A stretch of 64,000 nucleotides of DNA, from NCBI GenBank assembly GCA_016722945.1, contig JAEQMT010000022.1, positions 43,681 to 107,680 of the forward strand, read 5' to 3'. The stretch is from Desulfofustis sp. PB-SRB1. GTDB lineage: Bacteria > Desulfobacterota > Desulfobulbia > Desulfobulbales > Desulfocapsaceae. Position numbers and translations under genes: made by a program. The notes below the pieces were generated by a model. It did not search any database. It worked only from the letters and a program-made list of their open reading frames with translations, and was not told the DNA's origin. Positions 9,164-17,695 of this stretch are shown here, piece after piece. The first letter of the stretch is position 1, and each line of letters begins with the position of its first letter.

Positions 9164-9967
9164 ATGAATACCGAACTTTTTACTATCTCGATTGAAGGCT
9201 TTGAGATAGTCAATCACATCCTCACCTTGGGCTATGCCACCATGGCGGCTGCCCTGTTTTTTTTCATTCTCACCAAAAAGAATTGCCTGCCCAAGTACCG
9301 TATGTCATCGGTCATCTCGGTGGTGGTAATGGTTTCTGCATTCCTGCTCCTGTTTATTCAGAAAGAGAGCTGGACCGCGGCATACGCCTTCAACGGCGCG
9401 GCCTATGTACTGAACCCCGGCGCCGATCTGTTCACCAATGGCTACCGCTATCTCAACTGGCTTATCGACGTGCCCATGCTGCTGATTCAGATACTCTTTG
9501 TTGCCGAGATTGTGGGTTCGGACCGCGTCCGCTACATGACCAGGTTCTCAGTTTCCGGCTGTATGATGATTCTGCTGGGCTACATCGGTCAATTTTACGA
9601 GCCCGGTCGGCTAAATGAGAGCATATTCTGGTGGGCGTTCTGGGGATTGGCCTCAACCGGCTTTTTCATCTATGTACTGATTCTCATCACCCGCGTTATC
9701 AAGGAGGGTGCGGCGAAGATGGATGGCCCGGCGCAATCGCTGTTCTCCGCCATTTTACCGCTTTTTTATATCTCATGGTGGCTCTATCCCATCGCCTATG
9801 CGGCACCGGTGCTTATGGAAGCAGGCGTATCCTACCAGTTCACCATTGTCAGCCAGCAGGTGATTTATACCATCGCTGATATCAGCTCGAAGGTGGTTTA
9901 CGGGGTCATGCTTACGGTAACTGCATCAATGATCAGCGAAAAACAGGGATATGCGGTGGACGGCTAG
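9164..9967 (+). CDS. Light-driven sodium pump rhodopsin (NDQ group)
   Basis: A 267-residue seven-helix microbial rhodopsin. Helix G carries the retinal Schiff-base lysine in YTIADISSKVVYGV (K243, with counter-ion D239). Helix C reads GYRYLNWLIDVPMLLIQIL. Aligned to bacteriorhodopsin R82/D85/T89/D96, this gives R95, N98, D102 and Q109, the NDQ triad that defines KR2-type Na+ pumps. The helix around GYIGQFYE also matches that clade. L106 occupies the position where leucine favours green absorption in proteorhodopsins. The ATG at 9164 follows a GGGAG site by five bases. The 214-bp gap after blh suggests its own promoter. The function is inferred from family residues. Confidence 0.92.
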   Translation: MNTELFTISIEGFEIVNHILTLGYATMAAALFFFILTKKNCLPKYRMSSVISVVVMVSAFLLLFIQKESWTAAYAFNGAAYVLNPGADLFTNGYRYLNWLIDVPMLLIQILFVAEIVGSDRVRYMTRFSVSGCMMILLGYIGQFYEPGRLNESIFWWAFWGLASTGFFIYVLILITRVIKEGAAKMDGPAQSLFSAILPLFYISWWLYPIAYAAPVLMEAGVSYQFTIVSQQVIYTIADISSKVVYGVMLTVTASMISEKQGYAVDG

Positions 9968-10067
9968 ACTTGGTATCAGAACAGCAGGCGTAGTGGTATG
10001 GCAAGAGATGCATGAAAGACACTGCATATGATGCGATTTCAGTTGTATCCATGGATCTTTTTTTGAA

Positions 10068-11150
10068 CTACAATTTGAATCCAGCCGCCTGCAGCTTGTT
10101 TTTGATATCGTCTATATCAGCTGCCTTGATATACGCCTCCTCAGGTTCGACCACCTGCTTGCGGACCAGATCTAACAGATGAGCGTTGAGCATTTGCATG
10201 CCAAATCTGCCGCCGGTCTGGATGGCGCTGGGAATCTGGTGGCTCTTGCCCTCTCTAATGCAGTTGGCCACTGCCGCATTTACCACCATAATCTCCAAAG
10301 CTGCGATCCGCCCCTTACCGGTCTTGCGGCGCAGCAAGTTTTGGCAAATAACGCCTTTGAGCGATGAGGAGAGCATCATGCGAATCTGGCTCTGCCTGGC
10401 AGCGGGGAATTGATCGACGATACGATCAACGGTGCTGGACGCCGTGGAGGTATGAAGGGTGCCCAGCACCAGATGGCCGGTTTCGGCGGTCTCAATGGCA
10501 ATTTCGGTGGTCTCCAGATCTCGCATCTCGCCCACCAGAATAATATCAGGGTCTTGTCGCAGGGCGGCCCGCAGAGCGTTTTTAAAACTCTCGGTATGGC
10601 GGCTTACTTCACGCTGGTTGATCAGGCAGCGTTTGTTGGCATGGACAAACTCGATGGGATCTTCGATGGTGACCACATGATCATGGCGCTTTGTGTTGAT
10701 GTAGTCGACCATGGCGGCAAGTGTCGTTGACTTGCCACTGCCGGTCGGCCCGGTCACCAGAACCAGCCCTTTGCTCAACTGGCAGAGCTCTTTGAGCACC
10801 GGCGGCAGGCCCAACTCGTCAATCGACATGATTTTTTGTGGAATATGGCGAAACACCGCACCTATTCCTTTGAGATCCTGAAATACATTTACCCGGTAGC
10901 GTCCAACCCCCTCGATGGCATAGGCAAAATCCGTATCTCGCCTGGTATCAAACTCCTCACTGTTACGCGGTGGCATAATCTCCCTGAGCAGCGTTTCGAT
11001 CTGGTCCGGTTTCAGGGCATGTCCCGAATCTCCACCGGTGGCGCGCATGGTACCGTCAATACGAAACGACGGACGGCTCGAGGAGCTGAGATGCAGATCA
11101 GACGCGCCCGCCTTGGCCATGAAAGTGAGGTATTTATCAACCGTAGCCAT
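10068..11150 (-). CDS. pilT: Type IV pilus retraction ATPase PilT
   Basis: A 360-residue secretion/retraction ATPase. It has an N-terminal PAS-like region (ASDLHLSSSSRP), Walker A GPTGSGKST at about residues 134-142, an Asp box (IEDPIEFVH), Walker B (DPDIILVGEMRD), a His box (GHLVLGTLHTSTA) and the C-terminal NCIREGKSHQIPSAIQTG motif typical of PilT. It powers pilus depolymerisation at the inner membrane. It lies eight bases downstream of the cNMP-binding gene, suggesting one operon. No other pilus genes are in the window. Confidence 0.93.
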   Translation of the reverse strand: MATVDKYLTFMAKAGASDLHLSSSSRPSFRIDGTMRATGGDSGHALKPDQIETLLREIMPPRNSEEFDTRRDTDFAYAIEGVGRYRVNVFQDLKGIGAVFRHIPQKIMSIDELGLPPVLKELCQLSKGLVLVTGPTGSGKSTTLAAMVDYINTKRHDHVVTIEDPIEFVHANKRCLINQREVSRHTESFKNALRAALRQDPDIILVGEMRDLETTEIAIETAETGHLVLGTLHTSTASSTVDRIVDQFPAARQSQIRMMLSSSLKGVICQNLLRRKTGKGRIAALEIMVVNAAVANCIREGKSHQIPSAIQTGGRFGMQMLNAHLLDLVRKQVVEPEEAYIKAADIDDIKNKLQAAGFKL

Positions 11151-11158
11151 GCGTTACC

Positions 11159-11866
11159 TCATCTACCTTCATCATCCATGGTTGACGGTGTAGCTCCTTT
11201 AGGCAGGGCGGCCGAGACGATGGCATGGTAGGGTATGAAATATATACGACCGTCAGGCACTGCCACGAACAACTCAAAACCCGAATCGTGCGTTTCCGCC
11301 TTCATGATGACACCTTTGAGTTGTTTGCCGTTGACCAGCTCTATCTCGATTTCAGCCCGGTCGATGATCAGCCGGCTAATGTCCAACCCGGCGAGACCGG
11401 ATACCTGCATGGTCCACATGATATTTTGTCGAAGGGTGTCGGTAAGCAGTCGCCTGCGCTGGGCAATTGTCGCCATGAAGCAGCGTAGCAGCTTATTCCC
11501 TAGCCCCTGATGTTTTTCGATCAGATCATTGATTTTTTGATGTTCAAAGGCGTACAGTACGCAACTCTCGGCGACCCGTGCGGCCACATCATCAACCGTT
11601 TCGCCCACCAGATGAGTCAGGCCTATGAAGCCGCCCGGGCGAACCGTCAAAAGCGTCTGTTCCAGTTGATCTTCCAGCCTGGCGAACAGATCAATGGAAC
11701 CGCTTTTCAGCAGATAAATGGTGTCACGGGGAGAGTGCAGATCAAATAGCAGGTAACCTTGTTCATATTCACATCGTACGGCCGTCTCCGCCAGGATAGT
11801 GATTTCATCCTCACCGACAGCCAGATCGGGATAGTGGGTGCGCAACAGCGCTTCTAGTCCAGCCAT
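11159..11866 (-). CDS. Cyclic-nucleotide-binding domain protein with C-terminal beta domain
   Basis: A 235-residue protein. Residues ~20-130 form a Crp-like cNMP-binding fold (GYLLFDLHSPRDTIYLLKSGSIDLF, then a hinge helix). The C-terminal third lacks a recognisable helix-turn-helix. It instead has a short beta-rich segment (IEIELVNGKQLKGVIM...GRIYFIPYHAIVSAAL) reminiscent of Sm-like or PilZ-like small barrels. It is therefore probably not a classical Crp regulator. The position directly upstream of pilT suggests a role in signalling to twitching motility. The specific ligand is unknown. Confidence 0.7.
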   Translation of the reverse strand: MAGLEALLRTHYPDLAVGEDEITILAETAVRCEYEQGYLLFDLHSPRDTIYLLKSGSIDLFARLEDQLEQTLLTVRPGGFIGLTHLVGETVDDVAARVAESCVLYAFEHQKINDLIEKHQGLGNKLLRCFMATIAQRRRLLTDTLRQNIMWTMQVSGLAGLDISRLIIDRAEIEIELVNGKQLKGVIMKAETHDSGFELFVAVPDGRIYFIPYHAIVSAALPKGATPSTMDDEGR

Positions 11867-11941
11867 GCGTCCTCCTTCGCCCGGTGGCTACCTATCGCTT
11901 TGATAGTGTTTTGAGCTGGTTACGGTTTCTCTGTGACGCCG

Positions 11942-13231
11942 TTAGTGTTTGAAAGAACGTTTACCGGTAAAACGCATGGCCACCGGCGGCTCAGCCTCAT
12001 TGCAGGCCTCGATAACCTCATAGTCGCGCATGGAGCCGCCGGCCTGAAGGATTGCCCCGACCCCCTCTCTGATGCCGACATCGGCGCCGTCGCGGAAGGG
12101 GAAAAAGGCGTCTGAGATCATGGTGGCGCCGATCAATCCACCTTTTTCCTCGCGCACCTGTTGATCAATCTCGGTGAGATCGCCGGTGGGTCGCGTGCTG
12201 TCTGAGACCTCTTTTTTCAGCTCGGCGTAGGGGATACCGAATCGCCGCCAGGCAAGGCGGTCGGCATATTTTATATACGCCTTGTGTACGGCGATCTCCG
12301 CCACTCCAACCCGGTCCTGCTCGCCGGTACCAATCCCCACCGTGCAGCCGTCTTTAACGTAGATTACCGAGTTGGAGGTCACCCCATGCTCCACCGCCCA
12401 GCCAAAGAGCATATCAGCTGTTTCCGCGGCGGTGGGTTCACGGAAACAGCGATACTCCCTGCCCTTGTGAGTAGCGACTGCCGGCAGCAGGTCGGCGGCG
12501 GTGCGGATGTTATTCACCGCTGATTGCTGGACGATCAGACCGCCGTCCATGAGGCTTTTGAAGTCGAGATAGCGAACCTTTTCATAGGCGGCCAGCTGAT
12601 CGATGCGACCGATTCTGATCACCCTGAGATTTTTGCGCTGCCTGATAATCTCCAGGGCATCAGCGTCAAATTCGGGGGCACAGACAACCTCCAGATAGTT
12701 ACCGGCCAACAATTCGGCGGTATCTCGGTCGCAGGCCCGGTTGCAGACCACGGCACCACCGAAGGCGGCGATACGATCGGCCTCATGTGCCCTGGCAAAG
12801 GCCTCGGCAAGGCTGTCGGCGGTGGCAACCCCGCACGGATTGTTGTGCTTGAGAATCACGGCGGCGGGTTGATTCATCAGATAGCGGATGATGTTGAGAC
12901 CGTTGTCGATATCGGTGAGATTGATCTTGCCGGGATGTTTGCCGACCTGCAGCATGTCTTCCACCGAAACAGCCGATACCAGACCGTTGCCCGGATTGAT
13001 ATAGGCGCACTCACCCAGTACCAGATTGCCCCCGGTAAGTTCGTAAAGGGCCGCCTCCTGGTCAGGATTCTCGCCATAGCGCAGGCCTCGCTCCTCGATA
13101 GAGCCATCAGGGCCGACGATACCCCAGGTGCGCTTGCGATAGACCAGGGTATGCGAACCAAAAGAGATGGTGAGACTATCGGGGAACTGATCGGCCAGAA
13201 TGGTGGTGTATATCTTTTTGATATCGGTCAT
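11942..13231 (-). CDS. purH: AICAR transformylase (PurH-like, lacking the IMP cyclohydrolase domain)
   Basis: A 429-residue protein matching only the formyltransferase half of PurH: GLRYGENPDQEAALYE, KHNNPCGVA, AAFGGAVVCNRACD and the C-terminal SDAFFPFRDG...GVGAILQAGGSMRD. It should formylate AICAR to FAICAR in purine synthesis. The N-terminal MGS-like IMP cyclohydrolase domain of bifunctional PurH is absent, so cyclisation must be done by another protein. The ATG at 13231 overlaps the upstream GlmU-like stop by four bases. A longer in-frame extension to 13414 lies inside that gene and is not used. Confidence 0.88.
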   Translation of the reverse strand: MTDIKKIYTTILADQFPDSLTISFGSHTLVYRKRTWGIVGPDGSIEERGLRYGENPDQEAALYELTGGNLVLGECAYINPGNGLVSAVSVEDMLQVGKHPGKINLTDIDNGLNIIRYLMNQPAAVILKHNNPCGVATADSLAEAFARAHEADRIAAFGGAVVCNRACDRDTAELLAGNYLEVVCAPEFDADALEIIRQRKNLRVIRIGRIDQLAAYEKVRYLDFKSLMDGGLIVQQSAVNNIRTAADLLPAVATHKGREYRCFREPTAAETADMLFGWAVEHGVTSNSVIYVKDGCTVGIGTGEQDRVGVAEIAVHKAYIKYADRLAWRRFGIPYAELKKEVSDSTRPTGDLTEIDQQVREEKGGLIGATMISDAFFPFRDGADVGIREGVGAILQAGGSMRDYEVIEACNEAEPPVAMRFTGKRSFKH

Positions 13232-14298
13232 GAGCCTGCATTGGGTTGGGAGGTATACGGGGGCTTGTTTTTCTGTGGATTGCCGAGATAGGTAAGTGGT
13301 TCGATGGTGGCATGCTCTGCTATCTTGGTGTAGCGGATGACGCTGTAGGCGCCGAGCTGGGCGTTTTTGCCGATGATCGATTCGTGCACCAGCACGCCGG
13401 GCTCCAGCCGGCACCCTCTACCCAGGTGTGATGCTCCGGTAACCTGGACGCCCGCGCCCAGGACGCAGTCAGCTTCAATTCGGGCACGAGGATCGACGGA
13501 GGTGGTGGCCGGCTCGAAAATGGTGACGCCTTCCTGCATCAGGCTCTGGTTGCGCCGTGCCCGCAGGAGCGCTTCGGCCGCCGCCAGTTCGGCCCGCGAA
13601 TTGATGCCCAAAGCGTGCAGCGGTTGGGGGTGTTCATAGGTGGCAACGGTGAGCTCATCTTTTATGGCGATTTCGACAATATCGGTGAGATAGAGCTCTC
13701 CCTGGCTGTTATCGGCGGTGATGCGCTCCAGGGCGCTGAACAGAAACCCCTTGTCCACACAATAGATGCCGGCGTTTATCTCGCCAATCAGACGCTGCTC
13801 AGCAGTGGCATCCTTTTCTTCGACGATGCGCACCACCTGGCCCGATTCATCGCGGAGGATGCGGCCATAGCCGGTGGGATCGGCGGGCGTCGTGGTCATG
13901 ATGGTGAGCAGGGCGTAGTGGGCATGATGGTGGGCCAGCATCCGGGAAAGTTCTGTATGCTCCAGCAGCGGCACGTCGCCATAGAGAATCATCACCACTC
14001 CGTCAAAATCAGCGAGGCTCTCCCTGGCGCAGGCCACCGCGTGACCGGTACCATCTTGCCGGGCCTGGATGGCAAAGCTCACTTCAAATCCGGCCAGTAC
14101 CGCCTCCACCTCCTGGCGCTGATGGCCCACAACGACCACGGTTGGCCGCGGTTGCAACGGTTTGACGGTCTCCATTACGTGATGCACCATGGGCCGATAG
14201 AACAGGGAGTGGAGCACCTTGGCCCGGTTTGACTTCATCCGGGTGCCCTTGCCGGCGGCCAGGACAATCACCGCCGGGGGCTCAATAAGCTTTTTCAT
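13228..14298 (-). CDS. GlmU-like UDP-GlcNAc pyrophosphorylase, C-terminally shortened
   Basis: A 356-residue nucleotidyltransferase. The N-terminal Rossmann-like domain has the signature VIVLAAGKGTRMKS...KVLH and further GlmU motifs (QDGTGHAVACA, LYGDVPLL, GYGRILRD, EINAGIYC). A short left-handed beta-helix follows (residues ~265-340). Full-length GlmU is about 450 residues, and the acetyltransferase active region is missing here. It probably only makes UDP-sugars. It is translationally coupled to the transformylase gene (ATGA overlap). Confidence 0.8.
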   Translation of the reverse strand: MKKLIEPPAVIVLAAGKGTRMKSNRAKVLHSLFYRPMVHHVMETVKPLQPRPTVVVVGHQRQEVEAVLAGFEVSFAIQARQDGTGHAVACARESLADFDGVVMILYGDVPLLEHTELSRMLAHHHAHYALLTIMTTTPADPTGYGRILRDESGQVVRIVEEKDATAEQRLIGEINAGIYCVDKGFLFSALERITADNSQGELYLTDIVEIAIKDELTVATYEHPQPLHALGINSRAELAAAEALLRARRNQSLMQEGVTIFEPATTSVDPRARIEADCVLGAGVQVTGASHLGRGCRLEPGVLVHESIIGKNAQLGAYSVIRYTKIAEHATIEPLTYLGNPQKNKPPYTSQPNAGS

Positions 14299-14370
14299 AG
14301 GAAAATCTCGTAGGAGTCAAGTAGTGATTATGAGCCTATCGGCTTGGTATTCCCATGTCAACAGTGATGG

Positions 14371-14955
14371 CTATTTCTTTTTGATAATGGCGCGCCAGCC
14401 GGTTACCGGCTGCATGATCGGGCGGTAGACGTTGCTTACCGAGCCGGCCTGTTCAGTAACGTAGAAGGCCTGATTATCGATTGCGACAATGCGTTTCAGC
14501 AGTGATCTGAGATCGCGGCGGCGGCAGACGATGTAGAGTTCGGTGACCGGGCCGGAGCGCCCCTCGCCGGTGAAGGTGGTGACCCGATAGCCGGCCTCGC
14601 GCAGGGAATGAATCAGTTCGGCGGTGTTGAACCGGCTGATCACCCTGAGAATGAGGTTGCCCAGGGCGAGCACCCGTTCGATTTTGATACCCACCAGATT
14701 GCCGGTGGCAAATCCCAGGGCATAGACCACCCCTAACAATGGCTGTTCAACAACTGTGGGGACGATGGTGGAGACCACCGCCAGCCAGACGGCTGATTCA
14801 AAAAATCCCAGCCAGAAGGCAAGGGTGGTGCGGCCATGCACGATGGCGATGGTGCGCACCGTCCCCAGCGATACATCGATAATCCGGGCACAGAAAATAA
14901 AGAGCGCATAGAGCAGGGTAGCCGGTTGAAAAAGTTGGAGGAAGATCTGGTCCAT
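14371..14955 (-). CDS. UPF0316/DUF2179 membrane protein
   Basis: A 194-residue protein. Three hydrophobic segments occupy roughly residues 10-85 ([20 protein letters not shown] is characteristic). They are followed by a cytoplasmic domain with the DUF2179 pattern ([19 protein letters not shown]...[17 protein letters not shown]), ending in a Lys-rich tail. The family's function is unknown. It stands alone between the GlmU-like gene and the divergent tatD. Confidence 0.8.
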   Translation of the reverse strand: MDQIFLQLFQPATLLYALFIFCARIIDVSLGTVRTIAIVHGRTTLAFWLGFFESAVWLAVVSTIVPTVVEQPLLGVVYALGFATGNLVGIKIERVLALGNLILRVISRFNTAELIHSLREAGYRVTTFTGEGRSGPVTELYIVCRRRDLRSLLKRIVAIDNQAFYVTEQAGSVSNVYRPIMQPVTGWRAIIKKK

Positions 14956-15079
14956 TCTGTTCTGATCACATAGTCTGTGGTAATAAAAAAACAGCGGTTA
15001 GATGACGGCGCCGAGTATACCAAGGCTCTAGTAGTCACGACAACAACGGTGCATATTTTGTCAATAAAAAAAGGTGGTG

Positions 15080-15871
15080 ATGGAAACACCCTGCAAAGAT
15101 CTCATTGACACCCACTGCCACCTGGATGCGGCCGTATTCGCCGGTGACCATGAGGCCGTCCATGAACAGGCCCGGCGTGCCGGGGTGACGACCATGGTGG
15201 TGCCGGGGATTAGCTGCCGGGGCTGGTGGCGGCTGCTCGATCTGTGCACGCGGCTGGTCGGCTGCTACCCCGCCCTGGGGCTTCACCCCCTGTTCCTCGG
15301 GGATCATTGTGGTGAACATCTGGGCGAATTGGAGCGGCTTATCGCCACTCACCCGGTTTGTGCGGTTGGGGAGATCGGGCTTGATTTCTGGGATAAAGAA
15401 GCTGATTCGGAAAGCCAGGGAAAATTGTTCGCCGATCAGGTTGCCATCGCCGCCCAGGCGAAGTTGCCGCTTATCCTGCATGTCCGTAAGGCACACGACC
15501 AGGTTTTGGCGATGTTACGGCGTCTGCGCTTTTCCCACGGCGGTATTGTCCACAGTTTCAGTGGCAGCCTGCGGCAGGCGCACCGCTACGCTGAACTGGG
15601 TTTTTGCCTTGGAGTAAGCGGTACCGTTACCTATGAGCGTGCCACCCGGGTGCGTGGGGTTGTTGCCGCCATGCCCCTTGCCGACCTGGTACTGGAAACA
15701 GATGCACCTGATATCGCCCCCGCCGGGTGCCGAGGCGAGCGCAACAGCCCGGCCAATCTGCCCCTTGTTCTTGAAGCGCTCAGTGTCATCCGCTCTGAGT
15801 CTGGCGCGGATATCGGGGCCGCTACCAGTGCCAATGCCCGTAGACTTTTTGGTATTGGCGCGATTGATTGA
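15080..15871 (+). CDS. tatD: TatD-family metal-dependent hydrolase
   Basis: A protein of about 263 residues with the TatD/YcfH TIM-barrel signature: metal-binding DTHCHLD at residues 10-16, GEIGLDF, HVRKAHDQ, GIVHSFSG and LVLETDAPDIAP. Members are DNases or phosphodiesterases acting in quality control. The ATG at 15080 is preferred to two GTGs immediately before it and has an AAAAGG site upstream. It is transcribed away from the DUF2179 gene. Confidence 0.9.
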   Translation: METPCKDLIDTHCHLDAAVFAGDHEAVHEQARRAGVTTMVVPGISCRGWWRLLDLCTRLVGCYPALGLHPLFLGDHCGEHLGELERLIATHPVCAVGEIGLDFWDKEADSESQGKLFADQVAIAAQAKLPLILHVRKAHDQVLAMLRRLRFSHGGIVHSFSGSLRQAHRYAELGFCLGVSGTVTYERATRVRGVVAAMPLADLVLETDAPDIAPAGCRGERNSPANLPLVLEALSVIRSESGADIGAATSANARRLFGIGAID

Positions 15872-15917
15872 CTCGTGAAAATTCCTCTTTGAGTCAAGCA
15901 GGAGTTGACCAGAAATT

Positions 15918-15947
15918 CCTGGATTCCCGCATCCGCGGGAATGACGG
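15918..15947. repeat. Short palindromic repeat (REP-like), copy 1
   Basis: A 30-bp element built on the palindrome ATTCCCGC-N4-GCGGGAAT, lying between tatD and the MFS gene. The same palindrome recurs in inverted orientation at 33916-33943. Such intergenic palindromes are widespread in proteobacterial chromosomes. Confidence 0.7.
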
Positions 15948-16043
15948 TAGATAGAAAATTCAGGGCTTTTGCGACGCCACTGCAATCGAAAGAGATTGAT
16001 CAACGATGGTATCAACGCGATAACAATGTTATAGTAACATCTT

Positions 16044-17462
16044 ATGAGCGCCCCATCCGCCACTACTACTTCCCTTGAACGATCCGCTCTAATCGTGGCG
16101 GTGCTGACCTCATTTATGGGGCCGTTCATGATATCTTCGGTCAACGTCGCCCTGCCGACCATTCAGGCCGATTTTGATCTGGGTGCGGTGCAGTTGAGCT
16201 GGATATCCACCGCCTATCTGCTGGCGGTGGCGGTGGGACTGGTGCCGGCCGGTAAGGTGGCCGATATTTATGGACGAAAGATAGTCTTTGTTGCCGGTCT
16301 ATTTCTGTATACCATTGCCGTGGGTGGCGCCGCTATTGCCACGAGCGGCGGCTGGCTGATTGGGGCACGGGTAGGGCAGGGGCTGGGGGCGGCGATGTTC
16401 GTCACCACCGGTATGGCCATCATCACATCTGTTTTTCCACCAAATCGGCGGGGTCGGGTGATCGGCATCTATGTGGCGGCGGTCTATATCGGCCTCTCGG
16501 CGGGGCCTTTTTTCGGCGGCATCATCACCCAGCAGTTTGGTTGGCGGGCGCTCTTTTATCTGGTGTTCCCCTTTGGTGTTTTCCTGATCCTCTTGACCCT
16601 TGGCTACCTCAAAGGGGAATGGCGCGGCGAGCCCGGCCAGCGTCTGGATGTGGCGGGCTGCGTTCTCTATGGGACGGCTCTGTGTTGTCTGGTCTATGGC
16701 GCCACCCGGTTGCCGTCAATCATCGGCGCCCTGCTTGGCGGCGGCGGTGTTATTCTGTTGATTGTTTTTGTGCGGCATCAATTGCGGGCATCGTATCCGG
16801 TGTTCGAGGTGCGGCTCTTTGCCGCCAACAAGACCTTCGCCTTTTCAAGTCTGGCGGCGCTGCTCAACTATTCCGCCACCTTTGCCGTAACCTTTCTGCT
16901 CAGTCTCTATCTCCAGTATATAAAAGGCATGTCACCGCAAAGTGCCGGTTCCATCCTGATGGCACAGCCGGTAATGATGGCCCTGTTGTCGCCGGTAGCG
17001 GGTCGCCTGTCCGACCGAATCGAGCCGCGTCTGCTGGCCACCGCGGGGATGAGTGTGACGGTGGTGGGCGTGATGTTTTTTATCATGATCGATACGGCTA
17101 CCCCGGTTGGTCTTATTGTCGCCAATCTGATCATACTCGGCACCGGTTTCGCACTGTTTTCCTCGCCCAATATGAGCGCCATCATGGGAGCGGTGGAACA
17201 GCGTCTCTACGGGGTGGCTTCGGGTGCGGTGGCAACCATGCGGCTTCTGGGGCAGATGGCGAGCATGGCCATTGCCACCGTGGTGTTGTCGCTGCTTATC
17301 GGTTCCCGGGCCATCACCCCGCCACTGTATGATCGATTTCTTGACAGTCTGCACCTGGTGTTTGCGATCTCGGCCCTGTTATGCAGTGCCGGCATCTATT
17401 TTTCCTGGTTCCGCGGTTCGCTGTTTGATCCGGAAAACGGCAAGAGCGAAGGTGAGTTTTGA
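16044..17462 (+). CDS. MFS multidrug exporter, DHA2 (EmrB/QacA) family
   Basis: A 472-residue, ~14-helix transporter. The motif after helix 2 is GKVADIYGRK, the helix-1 region carries SSVNVALPTIQADF (motif D1 of the 14-TMS family), and helix 5 has the antiporter motif AVYIGLSAGPFFGG. It should exchange toxic compounds for protons at the inner membrane. There is no adjacent membrane-fusion partner or regulator, so the substrate cannot be told. The upstream 170 bp include a REP-like repeat. Confidence 0.88.
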   Translation: MSAPSATTTSLERSALIVAVLTSFMGPFMISSVNVALPTIQADFDLGAVQLSWISTAYLLAVAVGLVPAGKVADIYGRKIVFVAGLFLYTIAVGGAAIATSGGWLIGARVGQGLGAAMFVTTGMAIITSVFPPNRRGRVIGIYVAAVYIGLSAGPFFGGIITQQFGWRALFYLVFPFGVFLILLTLGYLKGEWRGEPGQRLDVAGCVLYGTALCCLVYGATRLPSIIGALLGGGGVILLIVFVRHQLRASYPVFEVRLFAANKTFAFSSLAALLNYSATFAVTFLLSLYLQYIKGMSPQSAGSILMAQPVMMALLSPVAGRLSDRIEPRLLATAGMSVTVVGVMFFIMIDTATPVGLIVANLIILGTGFALFSSPNMSAIMGAVEQRLYGVASGAVATMRLLGQMASMAIATVVLSLLIGSRAITPPLYDRFLDSLHLVFAISALLCSAGIYFSWFRGSLFDPENGKSEGEF

Positions 17463-17695
17463 CGATCATGTCGATCGCGGCAACATTGAGCAAGTTTCTT
17501 TAACTTTTCCCGCCAGTCTGGTCTGTGATCTTGCATTCACTCATAGCTCATCTCTGGTGGGGTGGGGCTAATCATCTCCCCATAGCTGTTGCCAACTAAT
17601 ACGCAACGTGGTATCACGTCGGGGCGATAGTGAGATATCCTGAAAATATCGCGTCTGGCAGCAGTTAATCCAACCCTGAGAAAAAGGAGGAAACG

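Noticed and set aside
9968..10067. Terminator after the rhodopsin gene
   Set aside because: There is a short ATCCATGGAT palindrome before a T-run, but the stem is too short to claim.
13232..13414. N-terminal extension of the PurH-like protein to 13414
   Set aside because: The extra 61 residues are encoded inside the GlmU-like gene and do not resemble the IMP cyclohydrolase domain. The ATG at 13231 gives the usual ATGA coupling.
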